A stretch of DNA of 64,000 bases, from contig NZ_CP151803.1 in the NCBI RefSeq assembly GCF_038446955.1, positions 2,170,001-2,234,000 of the forward strand. The letters run 5' to 3'. A program made the translations under genes and the position numbers. A model generated the notes under the pieces. The model did no database searches. It was given only the letters and a program-made list of their open reading frames with translations, and was not told the DNA's origin. Of this stretch, positions 1 through 8,343 are shown in pieces. Numbering within the stretch: the first letter of the stretch is position 1; the number at the start of each line of letters is the position of its first letter. The stretch is from Pedobacter sp. FW305-3-2-15-E-R2A2. Its GTDB lineage: Bacteria > Bacteroidota > Bacteroidia > Sphingobacteriales > Sphingobacteriaceae.

Positions 1-1
1 G

Positions 2-88
2 AACCTCCTGAAAAAGGATGCAGACAACCTGACCGGGCAAATCAACAGTCAGTTTAACCTGACTGGCGTCAGGAGAAAAGAAAACTAG
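2..88 (+). CDS. C-terminal end of an unidentified protein (5' truncated)
   Basis: Only the last 28 codons are inside the window, read in frame 2 and closed by TAG at 86-88. The fragment is polar and Lys/Asn rich and ends in GVRRKEN. It is too short to assign a family. It is followed at once by a strong hairpin terminator, which supports it being the real end of a plus-strand gene. Confidence 0.5.
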   Translation, partial: NLLKKDADNLTGQINSQFNLTGVRRKEN

Positions 89-97
89 CAAAAAAAA

Positions 98-130
98 GAC
101 CCTCTTCTAAATCAGGAGAGGGTCTTTTTC
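98..130. terminator. Bidirectional intrinsic terminator
   Basis: GACCCTCT (98-105) pairs perfectly with AGAGGGTC (117-124). An A-run lies upstream and a T-run downstream, so it can end transcription on both strands. It sits between the convergent partial gene ending at 88 and the receptor gene whose stop is at 144. Confidence 0.85.
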
Positions 131-143
131 TATTTAATACTAA

Positions 144-2321
144 TTACAATCGGCCACGTTCCTCCGCATTACCGGTAGTTTTGTCTCCTGATTTAGCACT
201 GCTGTTTCCGAAACGATAACTGATGCTCAACAATGCAAAGCGGTTGAGTTGAAAATTACTGAACTGCTGTTTAATGTTGTTCACCGTTGTGGTAATCGAT
301 GGTGCACTGCTTAAAAACACATCATTAATCGTTAAGGCAAGATCCACTTTCTTTTTAAAAGCAGACGCTTTGACCCCCAGGTCAAGTTTGTAATAGCCAT
401 CTGTCCTGCTGATGTGATCTACCTCCGGAAACTGATACCAGAAATTAACCGCCGCTGCTAATGTTTTTTGCTCATTCAGATAAATGTTGTTGTTGCTGGC
501 CAGGTATAAGCCAAAACCTTTCACATCCTTGATATTGGCCATTTTTGACTTCGCATGCGTATAAGATAGGGTCACCTGGTTGTTATTATCCAGCCAGGAG
601 GTAAGTGGAACAGACAGGTTTTCCGAAATTCCGTAACGATAGGTCTTGATGAAATTTAAAGGCGTGGTATAAACAATGTTAGTACCTGCATCAGCGAGGA
701 TGACATTGCTGAAGCCGTTGTCTGTCATGTTAAAAAATAACGAGGAGCTGAGGATGTTCCTGTAACTATGTGATACTTCGAAATTACTGTTGTACTCCGG
801 TTGCAGGTAAGGATTCCCTTGTCCGTAACTATAGGCGGTATATAATGATTTATACGGGTTCAGGTTCCAGAAAGTAGGACGGTTGATGCGTCTCCCAAAA
901 TTAAAGGCCAGGCTGTGATCTGTGTTTGGCTGGTAATTGATGGATAAGGAAGGGAAGAATTTAAAATAATTGTTGGTGGTGTGCTGTTTAAGGATCGGAG
1001 AGTAGCCCTTTGTTTGAGTCAGCTCTGTGCGAAGACCGATTTTATATTTCCATTCATTGTGGTCTATATTCATGCTGCCGTAGAACGACTGCGTATTTTC
1101 ATTGTAATCAAATTCACTGCTCAGGCCCGGATCAAAAGTCAGTTCATTCTCCGGATTTTTGTGATAATAAAAAGCATTGCTGTAATTGTCAATGAAGCTT
1201 AGTTTTCCTCCAAAAGCAAACTGGGCAAAACGGGTCGGAAGGATTGCATCCGCTTTAAACGTATAAATATTAATGTTTTGTTTATTGGTGTCATAGAACC
1301 TGGTATTTCCGCCTGGGTTGGCACTGCCATCAGGTCTATAGCTTTTGCTGTCGAAATTTGAAACATCAGTGCGGTAATGGTTAAAATAATCTGCGTTCAA
1401 TAAGAGTTTTCTGCCGCTGGTATCAAAATTTATCACACTGTGGAGGTTTATGGAATTGATGCGGGAGATCGGATAATAGCTTGCAAGTGTCCTTATGCTG
1501 GAGTCTGGCGTGCTGTTGCCCGGAGTGGTAAAGGTATTATAGACATGGTCGAAACCCTCGTAAGTATTCTTCCCACCCATATAATTAAAACCTATCGATG
1601 CTTTGGAGTTGAGTTTATAGTCCAGGCCTGCCTCATAGCTTAGATTTCTGTATTTATAGTCGCCGGTATCAGATTGCATCCAGGCTTGTTTAGGATAGCT
1701 TAAATCTGTCCGGAAGCCTTCCAGCAGGTGAGAACGGTCGAAATTAATCCCTGCACGGGCGGATAATTTGTTGGAATTATAACTGATGTCTCCTGCAATA
1801 TTCCCCGCCTGATAACCGCGGGTGTTATAGACCTTGGCAGGGTTGTGCAGCCATTTTTTTCCGCTGGTCTGAATATTTACCTGATAGCCTTGCTGATTGC
1901 TCTTTTTCGTAATGATATTGATCAGCCCGGCATTTCCTTCGGCATCGTAATTGGCGCCCGGATTTTTAATGAGCTCTATTCTGGAAATTTGTCCGGCGGG
2001 AATGGTTTTTAAGTATCGCGTCAGCTCGATTCCGGAGAGCTGCACGATCTGGTCATTGATCATTACCCTGACATTGCCCTTCCCGGCAATGCCGACAGTA
2101 CCATCGCCGATTTTTATTCCGGGAATTTTACTGAGCGCATTTAAAGCGTCAGTTCCGGTAGCAGTAATACTGGTCGCTACATTGTAAACAAGTTTGTCGG
2201 AGTTGTTTTTAACAGTTGATTTAACTGCAATGATTTCAATTTCTTTTAGGTTCGTGTCAATTTGGGCATGAAGATGGACATGGAGCATCATCAATGCCAG
2301 CAAAGCAAGTAGTGGTTTCAA
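144..2321 (-). CDS. Outer-membrane TonB-dependent receptor-like beta-barrel protein
   Basis: This is a 725-residue protein with a cleavable signal peptide (about residues 1-19, ending HAQ). A plug-type domain spans about 30-140, with the typical RVMINDQ, ISRIELIKNPG and GLINIITKK segments. A long beta-barrel follows, rich in alternating aromatic residues and ending in a barrel-like strand. It resembles the Bacteroidetes outer-membrane beta-barrel family (OMP_b-brl_3 type). It lacks the carboxypeptidase-regulatory-like N-terminal domain that many relatives have. The substrate cannot be read from sequence, and no SusD partner is adjacent. It is transcribed in the same direction as the carbonic anhydrase gene, but a 135-nt gap suggests its own promoter. 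Confidence 0.85.
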   Translation of the reverse strand: MKPLLALLALMMLHVHLHAQIDTNLKEIEIIAVKSTVKNNSDKLVYNVATSITATGTDALNALSKIPGIKIGDGTVGIAGKGNVRVMINDQIVQLSGIELTRYLKTIPAGQISRIELIKNPGANYDAEGNAGLINIITKKSNQQGYQVNIQTSGKKWLHNPAKVYNTRGYQAGNIAGDISYNSNKLSARAGINFDRSHLLEGFRTDLSYPKQAWMQSDTGDYKYRNLSYEAGLDYKLNSKASIGFNYMGGKNTYEGFDHVYNTFTTPGNSTPDSSIRTLASYYPISRINSINLHSVINFDTSGRKLLLNADYFNHYRTDVSNFDSKSYRPDGSANPGGNTRFYDTNKQNINIYTFKADAILPTRFAQFAFGGKLSFIDNYSNAFYYHKNPENELTFDPGLSSEFDYNENTQSFYGSMNIDHNEWKYKIGLRTELTQTKGYSPILKQHTTNNYFKFFPSLSINYQPNTDHSLAFNFGRRINRPTFWNLNPYKSLYTAYSYGQGNPYLQPEYNSNFEVSHSYRNILSSSLFFNMTDNGFSNVILADAGTNIVYTTPLNFIKTYRYGISENLSVPLTSWLDNNNQVTLSYTHAKSKMANIKDVKGFGLYLASNNNIYLNEQKTLAAAVNFWYQFPEVDHISRTDGYYKLDLGVKASAFKKKVDLALTINDVFLSSAPSITTTVNNIKQQFSNFQLNRFALLSISYRFGNSSAKSGDKTTGNAEERGRL

Positions 2322-2456
2322 GGTTTATGATGGTTTTAGGTTTCAAAAAAAGGCTTGGTGTGTAGGCGCAATTTACCATAATTATCAGTGCAGTTTCTTT
2401 AAAAAACAGGAGATTGTTGTCTAAAACAAAAAACGATAGAAAAAACGTGTAATATT

Positions 2457-3077
2457 TTAGGGGTAAAAGGTGACCTGACCAACAGAGACATCATACATTG
2501 CCGGGATAATTTTTATTTCCCCCGAATCGGTAAGTTGCCTGATGGTGCTGCTCTGTTCCAATATTTGTTGCACAGAGCGATACACATTGAGCACCGCCAC
2601 TTTATTGACAAAAGATTCATTTTCTCCGGTCCGGTCATCATTTTCAGTCAGCTCCTGTGGGATGCTGATCTTTACCTCTCTCAATAAACCTGACAGGTTT
2701 TCTATCATCACATGGTTGCAGGCGCCTTTTACAGCGCCGCAGCTGGTATGCCCCATCACGACGATCAGTTTGGCGCCAGCAACGGTAATCGTATATTCCA
2801 GTGAGCCCAGAATATGTTGGGAAACGACGTTTCCTGCTATCCGGATATTGAAAATATCGCCTATACTTTGATCGAAGATCAGTTCTGCGGCAACCCGGGA
2901 ATCCATGCAGCTCAATATTGCTGCAAATGGTTTGGGTTCGTCTTTTGTTTCCTGCACTTTCTGTAACAGGCTGCAGCGGGCAGTATTTCCTTTTTGGAAT
3001 CGCTCATGCCCGTCCTGGAGCAATTGAAGGGCCAGGTCGGGACTCATTTCCAGAGGATGCGGTAGTTTGGTGTCCAT
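2457..3077 (-). CDS. Beta-class carbonic anhydrase
   Basis: This 206-residue cytoplasmic enzyme interconverts CO2 and bicarbonate. The zinc ligands of the beta class are visible: C57 in CMDSR (with the D59/R61 dyad), H110 and C113 in GHTSCGAVKGAC. The flanking DIFNIRIAGN segment is also family-typical, and the length fits the prokaryotic class. Its start lies 5 nt after the stop of the SPFH gene, so the two are probably co-transcribed. SulP-type bicarbonate transporters often neighbour such enzymes, but none is seen here. Confidence 0.93.
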   Translation of the reverse strand: MDTKLPHPLEMSPDLALQLLQDGHERFQKGNTARCSLLQKVQETKDEPKPFAAILSCMDSRVAAELIFDQSIGDIFNIRIAGNVVSQHILGSLEYTITVAGAKLIVVMGHTSCGAVKGACNHVMIENLSGLLREVKISIPQELTENDDRTGENESFVNKVAVLNVYRSVQQILEQSSTIRQLTDSGEIKIIPAMYDVSVGQVTFYP

Positions 3078-3082
3078 AAAAT

Positions 3083-4996
3083 TTACTTTTCGTTGGTTTG
3101 TCCTTTTTCCTGTTGCATCATTTGCATGAGTTGCATGCCCATCAGTCCGCTTAGGCTTCCATCAGTACCGTTGCCACCACTTACGATGAGGTCTGGTATG
3201 ATCTTAATCCTTCCTTTGCCAATTTCCTCGGTTATTTTAAACCTGGTGAAGTTATCGCCACCCATGGCTTTTACCTGCAGGTCATAAGCATCTGCGGTAG
3301 ATTTACCGATGGCCATAATTTTCTCCGCTTCGGCCAGACCTGTCTTTGCGATTTTCTCTGCATCGGCACTGGCGTTGAGCCTGGTTGCTTCTGCTTGTGC
3401 GCCGGCACGGGCTTTGGTGGCTTCTGCTTCTGCTCCAGCACGCATTTTAGTGGCCGTAGCTTCCGCATCGACTTGCAGTTTTAAGCTATTGGCATCACCT
3501 TCCGCTTTTTTTACGGTGGCATCAGCAGTACGCTGGGCAATTTCTACGTTTTGTTGTGCTTTGACAATCTCCTTTTGCATGTCTGCAATGGCGGTTTCTT
3601 TTTCCATGCCCTGGCGTTGTTCCTGTGCCATTCTTTGGATCTGATAGGTCTTTTGCTCTTCTTCAGCGATCTTACGATCCGTCAGGGTTTTCATTAAAGA
3701 TTCAGGTGGAAGAATGTCGCCGATCAGCGTATCTACGGCATTGACGTTGTAATCGTCTAACACCGCTTTAATGTGTTCTTTTGCAGATTGCTGTCTTTCT
3801 TTACGGCTGATGAGGAAACTGATCACATCGCTGTCCTGCGCCGAGTTTCGGAAATAGTTGCCGATGGTGGGTTCCAGCACCTGGCTTACCAGGTTGCTCA
3901 TGCTGCCGAAGCGGGCAATGACTTTGGGTGCTTCGGTAGCAGGAATATGAATGATCTGGGAAACATCCAGGTTAAAAGGGAAGCCATCTCTGGAACGGAC
4001 CGTAATGGTACTTAAGTTCTTGTCCAGCTGATGGGACTCGTTCCTGGCATTGGCCCAGTTGAGCACGAGATTGGTCGTAGGGACCAGCTCTACCTTCATA
4101 ATGTATTTATTGAAAGGGTATTTGCCGGGACCATAAGCTTCCATCCAAACACCACGCTGGCCTTTGCTCACGATGTTGCCATGTTTAAAGCTTTCCCCGC
4201 TAAGGTCCTTACCATCTTCTCCAATATAACTGATCACTACCCCCACGAAGCCTATAGGCACATCGGTCATCGGTATTTCTTCGATCTGGATGGCCCATGG
4301 ATTGATGTTGTAACTCCCTGCTAAAATGATGCTGGGTTGTAAACCGCGGTTCCCATTGTTCTTTAGAAAGACATCAATGTCCTGGAAATTATTGTGTCCT
4401 GTAATTTGCTTACCTGCAATTTGTCCGCCTTCAATGGGAATGCCGTCGAGCGTAGTCACAATGCCGACCATGTTTTCTTTGATGCTGACCATATCGGCAA
4501 TCGTTACCGTGAAAGCAAACAGGTTGATGCGGTAAGTCCCGGCAGTGATGTAAGAAGTCTGACGCCCTTTTTGTCCATTGTTGTTCAGGAATTTTTCTGT
4601 GTCCTGAAAATTATCTGATTCTACTCTGCGGGCAAGGATGGCACCTGTTGGTATTTCGGCTCCGTCATTAGCGAGAATCAATCCTATTTTCCCTTCGGGG
4701 ATAATGGTAAAGCCTTGCATGCCTACGGAGTATTGCCATGGCCACATGCCCCAGTAAAGCCCGGGGGCAAGTGCCTTTGCCTGAAACCCGGCTTCTCCTC
4801 TGGTGGCGATAATACGGCCATCAGGAAGGGCTTTTTCTCTGCCGAAAAGCACAAATTTCTTGGTCACGAGTCCGACTTTGTTTTCAGGTACGATGACCAT
4901 TCCCAGGAAAACACGTAAGATAAATTTGTAGAATAAAAGTGTGAACAGGGTAGCAGATATCCACCAGTAGTTCAGAAAGATTTGATAATAGTCCAT
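3083..4996 (-). CDS. SPFH/flotillin-like protein with four internal repeats
   Basis: This 637-residue protein has one N-terminal membrane segment (about 10-34). Four related repeats follow, at about 35-90, 98-166, 171-239 and 245-305. Each begins with a V/I-P/K-x-x-x-VG-L/I-V pattern and most end in a PG/AG-x-Y-x-x-NPW-like turn. An SPFH-like core lies at about 330-430, and a long Ala/Glu/Lys-rich helical or coiled-coil region at about 440-575. The tail is Gly/Met rich. SPFH proteins build ring or cage assemblies on membranes and organise membrane partners. The repeat array ahead of the SPFH core resembles the architecture of major vault protein and YqiK-like flotillins; this is inference. 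It is probably the first gene of an operon with the carbonic anhydrase 5 nt downstream. Confidence 0.85.
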   Translation of the reverse strand: MDYYQIFLNYWWISATLFTLLFYKFILRVFLGMVIVPENKVGLVTKKFVLFGREKALPDGRIIATRGEAGFQAKALAPGLYWGMWPWQYSVGMQGFTIIPEGKIGLILANDGAEIPTGAILARRVESDNFQDTEKFLNNNGQKGRQTSYITAGTYRINLFAFTVTIADMVSIKENMVGIVTTLDGIPIEGGQIAGKQITGHNNFQDIDVFLKNNGNRGLQPSIILAGSYNINPWAIQIEEIPMTDVPIGFVGVVISYIGEDGKDLSGESFKHGNIVSKGQRGVWMEAYGPGKYPFNKYIMKVELVPTTNLVLNWANARNESHQLDKNLSTITVRSRDGFPFNLDVSQIIHIPATEAPKVIARFGSMSNLVSQVLEPTIGNYFRNSAQDSDVISFLISRKERQQSAKEHIKAVLDDYNVNAVDTLIGDILPPESLMKTLTDRKIAEEEQKTYQIQRMAQEQRQGMEKETAIADMQKEIVKAQQNVEIAQRTADATVKKAEGDANSLKLQVDAEATATKMRAGAEAEATKARAGAQAEATRLNASADAEKIAKTGLAEAEKIMAIGKSTADAYDLQVKAMGGDNFTRFKITEEIGKGRIKIIPDLIVSGGNGTDGSLSGLMGMQLMQMMQQEKGQTNEK

Positions 4997-5110
4997 GATT
5001 GTTGGTTTTAGGTTGTTTTGAGTGATCTGATTGATTTGTTAATTTTTACAATAACTGGTTTCCTTTTTTTTCTAATCAAACTTGATGAAATAAGAAAATA
5101 TAAAAGTCTT

Positions 5111-5130
5111 ACACCTGTATTATAAGGTGT
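5111..5130. promoter_or_regulatory. Inverted repeat ACACCT-N8-AGGTGT, candidate operator
   Basis: A perfect 6-bp inverted repeat encloses an AT-rich centre, 24 nt before the ATG at 5154 and in the divergent gap with the SPFH gene. It could be an operator overlapping a promoter or a small 5' UTR hairpin. No regulator can be named. Confidence 0.3.
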
Positions 5131-5153
5131 TCTTTTAATCTTATATTAGTATT

Positions 5154-6056
5154 ATGAATAAAGAAGACCTGCTACATCTGGAGAAGCTGATGAACTTTCT
5201 GGCCAGTAACTTTCTAAAGAAAAAGAGCTGGAAAGATGTTTCTAAATCTGAATGGACTTATATTGTTGACGAATTAAACGGACTGTTGCAGGAGCGCAAC
5301 AGGAAGCAGAAAATAAAAAAGGAAGACGACTTATTCGGGGCAAATTACCTGTACGAACATTTGGTGATCAATAAGCTAAAAGCCTACGAAAAGAAAAAAG
5401 ACCTGAGCGGATCAAGCAAGCCCAGCCTGAGTAAGCTGAGTCGCATTGTACAGCTGCTTGGTTATGATAATTACATCGATTTTATCAATTCACATCACTC
5501 AGATTTCAGTTTTAACGATTTGAAGATTGACATTCCCAAAGCAACAGTTAACCATAAACTGCTGGACGAGCTGGTGGGCCTATGGTATTCCTTTAACCGG
5601 AACCTGCCTGATAATCCGGAAAAGATTAATGAGGAAAGAATCTGGCGTTCTTCTGTGGAGATTTATAAATCTGAATCTACCGGCGAATATTTTATTGAAA
5701 GGAGTGGAGGGGATAACCATAAGTACTATGGAAAAATAACTTCCTATGCTGATTATATTTTCATCATCATGAACAGCAATACTTTTATCCGGCAACGGCA
5801 CTTTATCTCCAGACTGAAAGATATTGGGGAGAAATTAAAACAGCCAAATTACAAGATTGAGGAGATGCATTTCATCAGTACCTGCATTAGTTTTAACCAG
5901 GAACCGATTGCTTTGTTCGAAATTTTTCAAAAGGTAAATACGACAAGAAATTATGTTGCAGATTCGGTGAGCTTTCCAATTGAAAGTAAGGAACTTCCGG
6001 CTTCGGTAGTCGCCTATTTGAGGGATACAGAAGGAAACAGAATTAATTACAGATAA
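5154..6056 (+). CDS. Conserved-looking hypothetical cytoplasmic protein
   Basis: This 300-residue protein has no signal peptide and no membrane segment. The N-terminal third is Lys/Leu rich and helical. It contains a segment around residues 90-110 (SLSKLSRIVQLLGY...) that resembles an N-terminal helical module I have seen ahead of varied effector domains in Bacteroidetes proteins. The C-terminal half alternates strands and helices without a motif I recognise. It stands alone between a divergent SPFH operon and a convergent DsbD operon, with a possible operator just upstream. Function is unknown. Confidence 0.6.
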   Translation: MNKEDLLHLEKLMNFLASNFLKKKSWKDVSKSEWTYIVDELNGLLQERNRKQKIKKEDDLFGANYLYEHLVINKLKAYEKKKDLSGSSKPSLSKLSRIVQLLGYDNYIDFINSHHSDFSFNDLKIDIPKATVNHKLLDELVGLWYSFNRNLPDNPEKINEERIWRSSVEIYKSESTGEYFIERSGGDNHKYYGKITSYADYIFIIMNSNTFIRQRHFISRLKDIGEKLKQPNYKIEEMHFISTCISFNQEPIALFEIFQKVNTTRNYVADSVSFPIESKELPASVVAYLRDTEGNRINYR

Positions 6057-6093
6057 CAAAAAAGGAGGCGCCCATTATTTTGGACTCCTCCTT
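6057..6093 (-). terminator. Terminator of the cysteine synthase-DsbD operon
   Basis: AAGGAGG (6062-6068) pairs with CCTCCTT (6087-6093). Read on the minus strand the stem is followed by a T-run (plus-strand A-run 6057-6063), the layout of an intrinsic terminator for the minus-strand dsbD operon ending at 6134. It also lies at the end of the convergent gene that stops at 6056. Confidence 0.7.
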
Positions 6094-6133
6094 ACTATTA
6101 ACTATTAACTAACCTCGACAAGTCGGCAAAGAC

Positions 6134-7858
6134 TTAATCGGATTTCTTTTGATCAAATGCATCAACTCCGCTCTGTAAGTATGCTGCATATTGTTTTGCG
6201 TCAAATATTGCTCCACCCGGAGTGACCAGAGGATTCAGGTCATGTCCGGCCAAAACATAAAAGGGCTGTGAATTTGACCCGTATTTGCTGGCCTGGAAAT
6301 CTCCATTCCACCTTCCTAGGTCATCTGTATTTGTTCTTAATATTTCAGAATAATGGACCTTATCCTTTGGCATTTTTATATTCCTTTCATCTACATACAG
6401 TTGAATGAGTACATATTTTTCTTTGATGATTCTGCCAACTTCTTTATCGATCCAGACCTTATCTTCCATCTTGCGACAGTTGACACAGGCATGTCCGGTG
6501 AAATCTATAAGAATAGGTTTATTGACCTTCTTTGCATAGGCAACCCCCTCTTCTAAATCAAAGAACGGGCTAAAGCCAACAGGTGCTTTTAAAATCTCAC
6601 TATGTTTCACTTTAGCTGGGAAATCTGCCGCAACGGCATTACCCGATGATGAACCATTACTGTTCAATATGAAGTCCTGCGTGTTCATCGGCGGAGCTAT
6701 CCCACTTAATATATTAACTGGTGCTCCCCATAGACCTGGAATCAGGTAAACGGCAAAAGAAAGAGAAAAGATGGCGAAAAATAACCTTGGAACAGAAACA
6801 TAACTGACATCACTGTCATGAGAGAACTTCAGTTTCCCCAGAATATACAATCCCATCAGTGCAAAGATGACGATCCATAGCACCAGGAAAATCTCCCTGT
6901 CAAACCATTCCCAATGCCATACCAGATCTGCTGCCGAAAGAAATTTTAAGGCCAGTGCAAGTTCCAGAAAACCCAGACATACTTTTACGGTATTTAACCA
7001 GCCACCTGATTTAGGCATACTGTTCAGAAATCCCGGAAATATGGCGGATAAGGTAAAGGGGAGGGCAAGGGCGAATGCGAATCCAAACATTCCGATCGCA
7101 GGGGCCAAATATTCTCCTTTTGAACTTGCCTGTACCAATAAGGTTCCTATAATTGGTCCGGTGCAGGAAAAGGAAACGAGTGCCAGAGAGGCAGCCATAA
7201 AGAAAATACCGCCAAGACCTTTACTGTCGTCTGCTTTCTGATCTATTTTATTCACCAATGAATTTGGAAGAGTGATCTCAAATGCGCCGAAAAAGGAAAT
7301 GGCAAACGTGAGCAGAAGGAGGAAGAACACAAAGTTAAACCATCCGCTACTGCTGAGTTCATTCAATTTTGCAGAACCAAAGAAGATGGTGATCAGCAAA
7401 CCAAATGCTACATAGATGACGATGATAGAAAGACCATAGATTAAAGCCTGACCAATTCCCTTTTGCCGGCTTCCGGCACGTTTAGTGAAGTAACTTACCG
7501 TTAGGGGAACCATTGGGAATATGCAGGGCATCAGGAAGGCGAGAAAGCCGCCAAGTAAGCCTGCAATAAAAGTTTCCCATAAAGTTTTTTCCTTTTCTGA
7601 ACCCCCAGTTTCTGAGGTTGTCGCTTTAGCGTTTGTAGCGTTTTTTACCTCATTTCCAGCCGTATCTGTCGCCTTGAATTCAGAAGAAGCCGTATCTTTA
7701 TGGATCACCGGGGAACTATCCGGACTGATCTCTGTAAATTCCAGATTGCTTAAACTGCTGTCTGTTTCCTGAGCCCGGCCAGGTGTTAAGGTCGTGATGC
7801 TCAGGAGAATGCCAATGGCAAGTGTTTTGATGCCAGTACTATACTTTCTTAAATCCAT
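6134..7858 (-). CDS. dsbD: DsbD-like thiol:disulfide interchange protein (membrane and thioredoxin domains)
   Basis: This is a 574-residue protein from the chosen ATG at 7858. An upstream in-frame ATG at 7909 would add 17 residues that overlap the preceding gene and push the signal peptide inside. A signal/anchor segment is followed by a polar linker and a CcdA/DsbD transmembrane domain of about eight helices. That domain shows the two redox cysteines in MPCIFPMVP and SFSCTGP. The C-terminal thioredoxin domain has CVNC (about residues 458-461). The family carries electrons from cytoplasmic thioredoxin across the membrane to periplasmic thiol proteins. The N-terminal alpha domain is missing here and is encoded by the gene immediately upstream, so DsbD is split. 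Confidence 0.92.
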   Translation of the reverse strand: MDLRKYSTGIKTLAIGILLSITTLTPGRAQETDSSLSNLEFTEISPDSSPVIHKDTASSEFKATDTAGNEVKNATNAKATTSETGGSEKEKTLWETFIAGLLGGFLAFLMPCIFPMVPLTVSYFTKRAGSRQKGIGQALIYGLSIIVIYVAFGLLITIFFGSAKLNELSSSGWFNFVFFLLLLTFAISFFGAFEITLPNSLVNKIDQKADDSKGLGGIFFMAASLALVSFSCTGPIIGTLLVQASSKGEYLAPAIGMFGFAFALALPFTLSAIFPGFLNSMPKSGGWLNTVKVCLGFLELALALKFLSAADLVWHWEWFDREIFLVLWIVIFALMGLYILGKLKFSHDSDVSYVSVPRLFFAIFSLSFAVYLIPGLWGAPVNILSGIAPPMNTQDFILNSNGSSSGNAVAADFPAKVKHSEILKAPVGFSPFFDLEEGVAYAKKVNKPILIDFTGHACVNCRKMEDKVWIDKEVGRIIKEKYVLIQLYVDERNIKMPKDKVHYSEILRTNTDDLGRWNGDFQASKYGSNSQPFYVLAGHDLNPLVTPGGAIFDAKQYAAYLQSGVDAFDQKKSD

Positions 7859-7863
7859 TGCTA

Positions 7864-8316
7864 TTATTTTACAGGGACTGAAAATTCGACAGTTTCCGGT
7901 GGAAGACACTGCTGGTCATTACAAACCATAAATTCCACACTTCCTTTTACCGCAGGATGGGTTCCGGCTTCGGTTAATGTAACCTGCTGTTGGAAAATCA
8001 CTGATTTTTCGAAATAGCTTACATTCATATTGAAGGACTTCTCGAATTTTACAGTGGCTTTAGGCTCAGTTGTTTTTCCCGTGATCTGGTAGTTTTTAGC
8101 CGGACTAAAGCTGAAGCTTGTTTTTATAGGTCCGCCATCAGCCATATTCTGGGAATAAAGGTGCCATCCATCCTCAATAGTGGCTTTAAGGTATAACACA
8201 GCAGTTTTTTTTCCCGTTTTCTTTGCTGCATAACTCCATTTTACGGGTTTCAGAATTTGGCTGCTTACCGAAAGGCTAAATAATAGCCCGAGACTGAATA
8301 GAACTAATTGTTTCAT
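7864..8316 (-). CDS. Separate DsbD N-terminal (alpha) domain protein
   Basis: This 150-residue secreted protein has a signal peptide (about 1-19, ending VSSQ). The body matches the immunoglobulin-like DsbD alpha domain, including a paired-cysteine loop VCNDQQCLPPE near the C-terminus. That loop is equivalent to the two active-site cysteines of E. coli DsbD alpha. Its stop is 5 nt before the dsbD start, so the two gene products are surely made together and likely form one electron-transfer chain. Function is inferred from this context plus the Cys pair. Confidence 0.85.
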   Translation of the reverse strand: MKQLVLFSLGLLFSLSVSSQILKPVKWSYAAKKTGKKTAVLYLKATIEDGWHLYSQNMADGGPIKTSFSFSPAKNYQITGKTTEPKATVKFEKSFNMNVSYFEKSVIFQQQVTLTEAGTHPAVKGSVEFMVCNDQQCLPPETVEFSVPVK

Positions 8317-8343
8317 TTAATTGGTGGTATTAGGTTTAGGTTG

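Noticed and set aside
7858-7909. Longer start for dsbD at 7909
   Set aside because: It overlaps the preceding gene and places a non-signal segment before the signal peptide.
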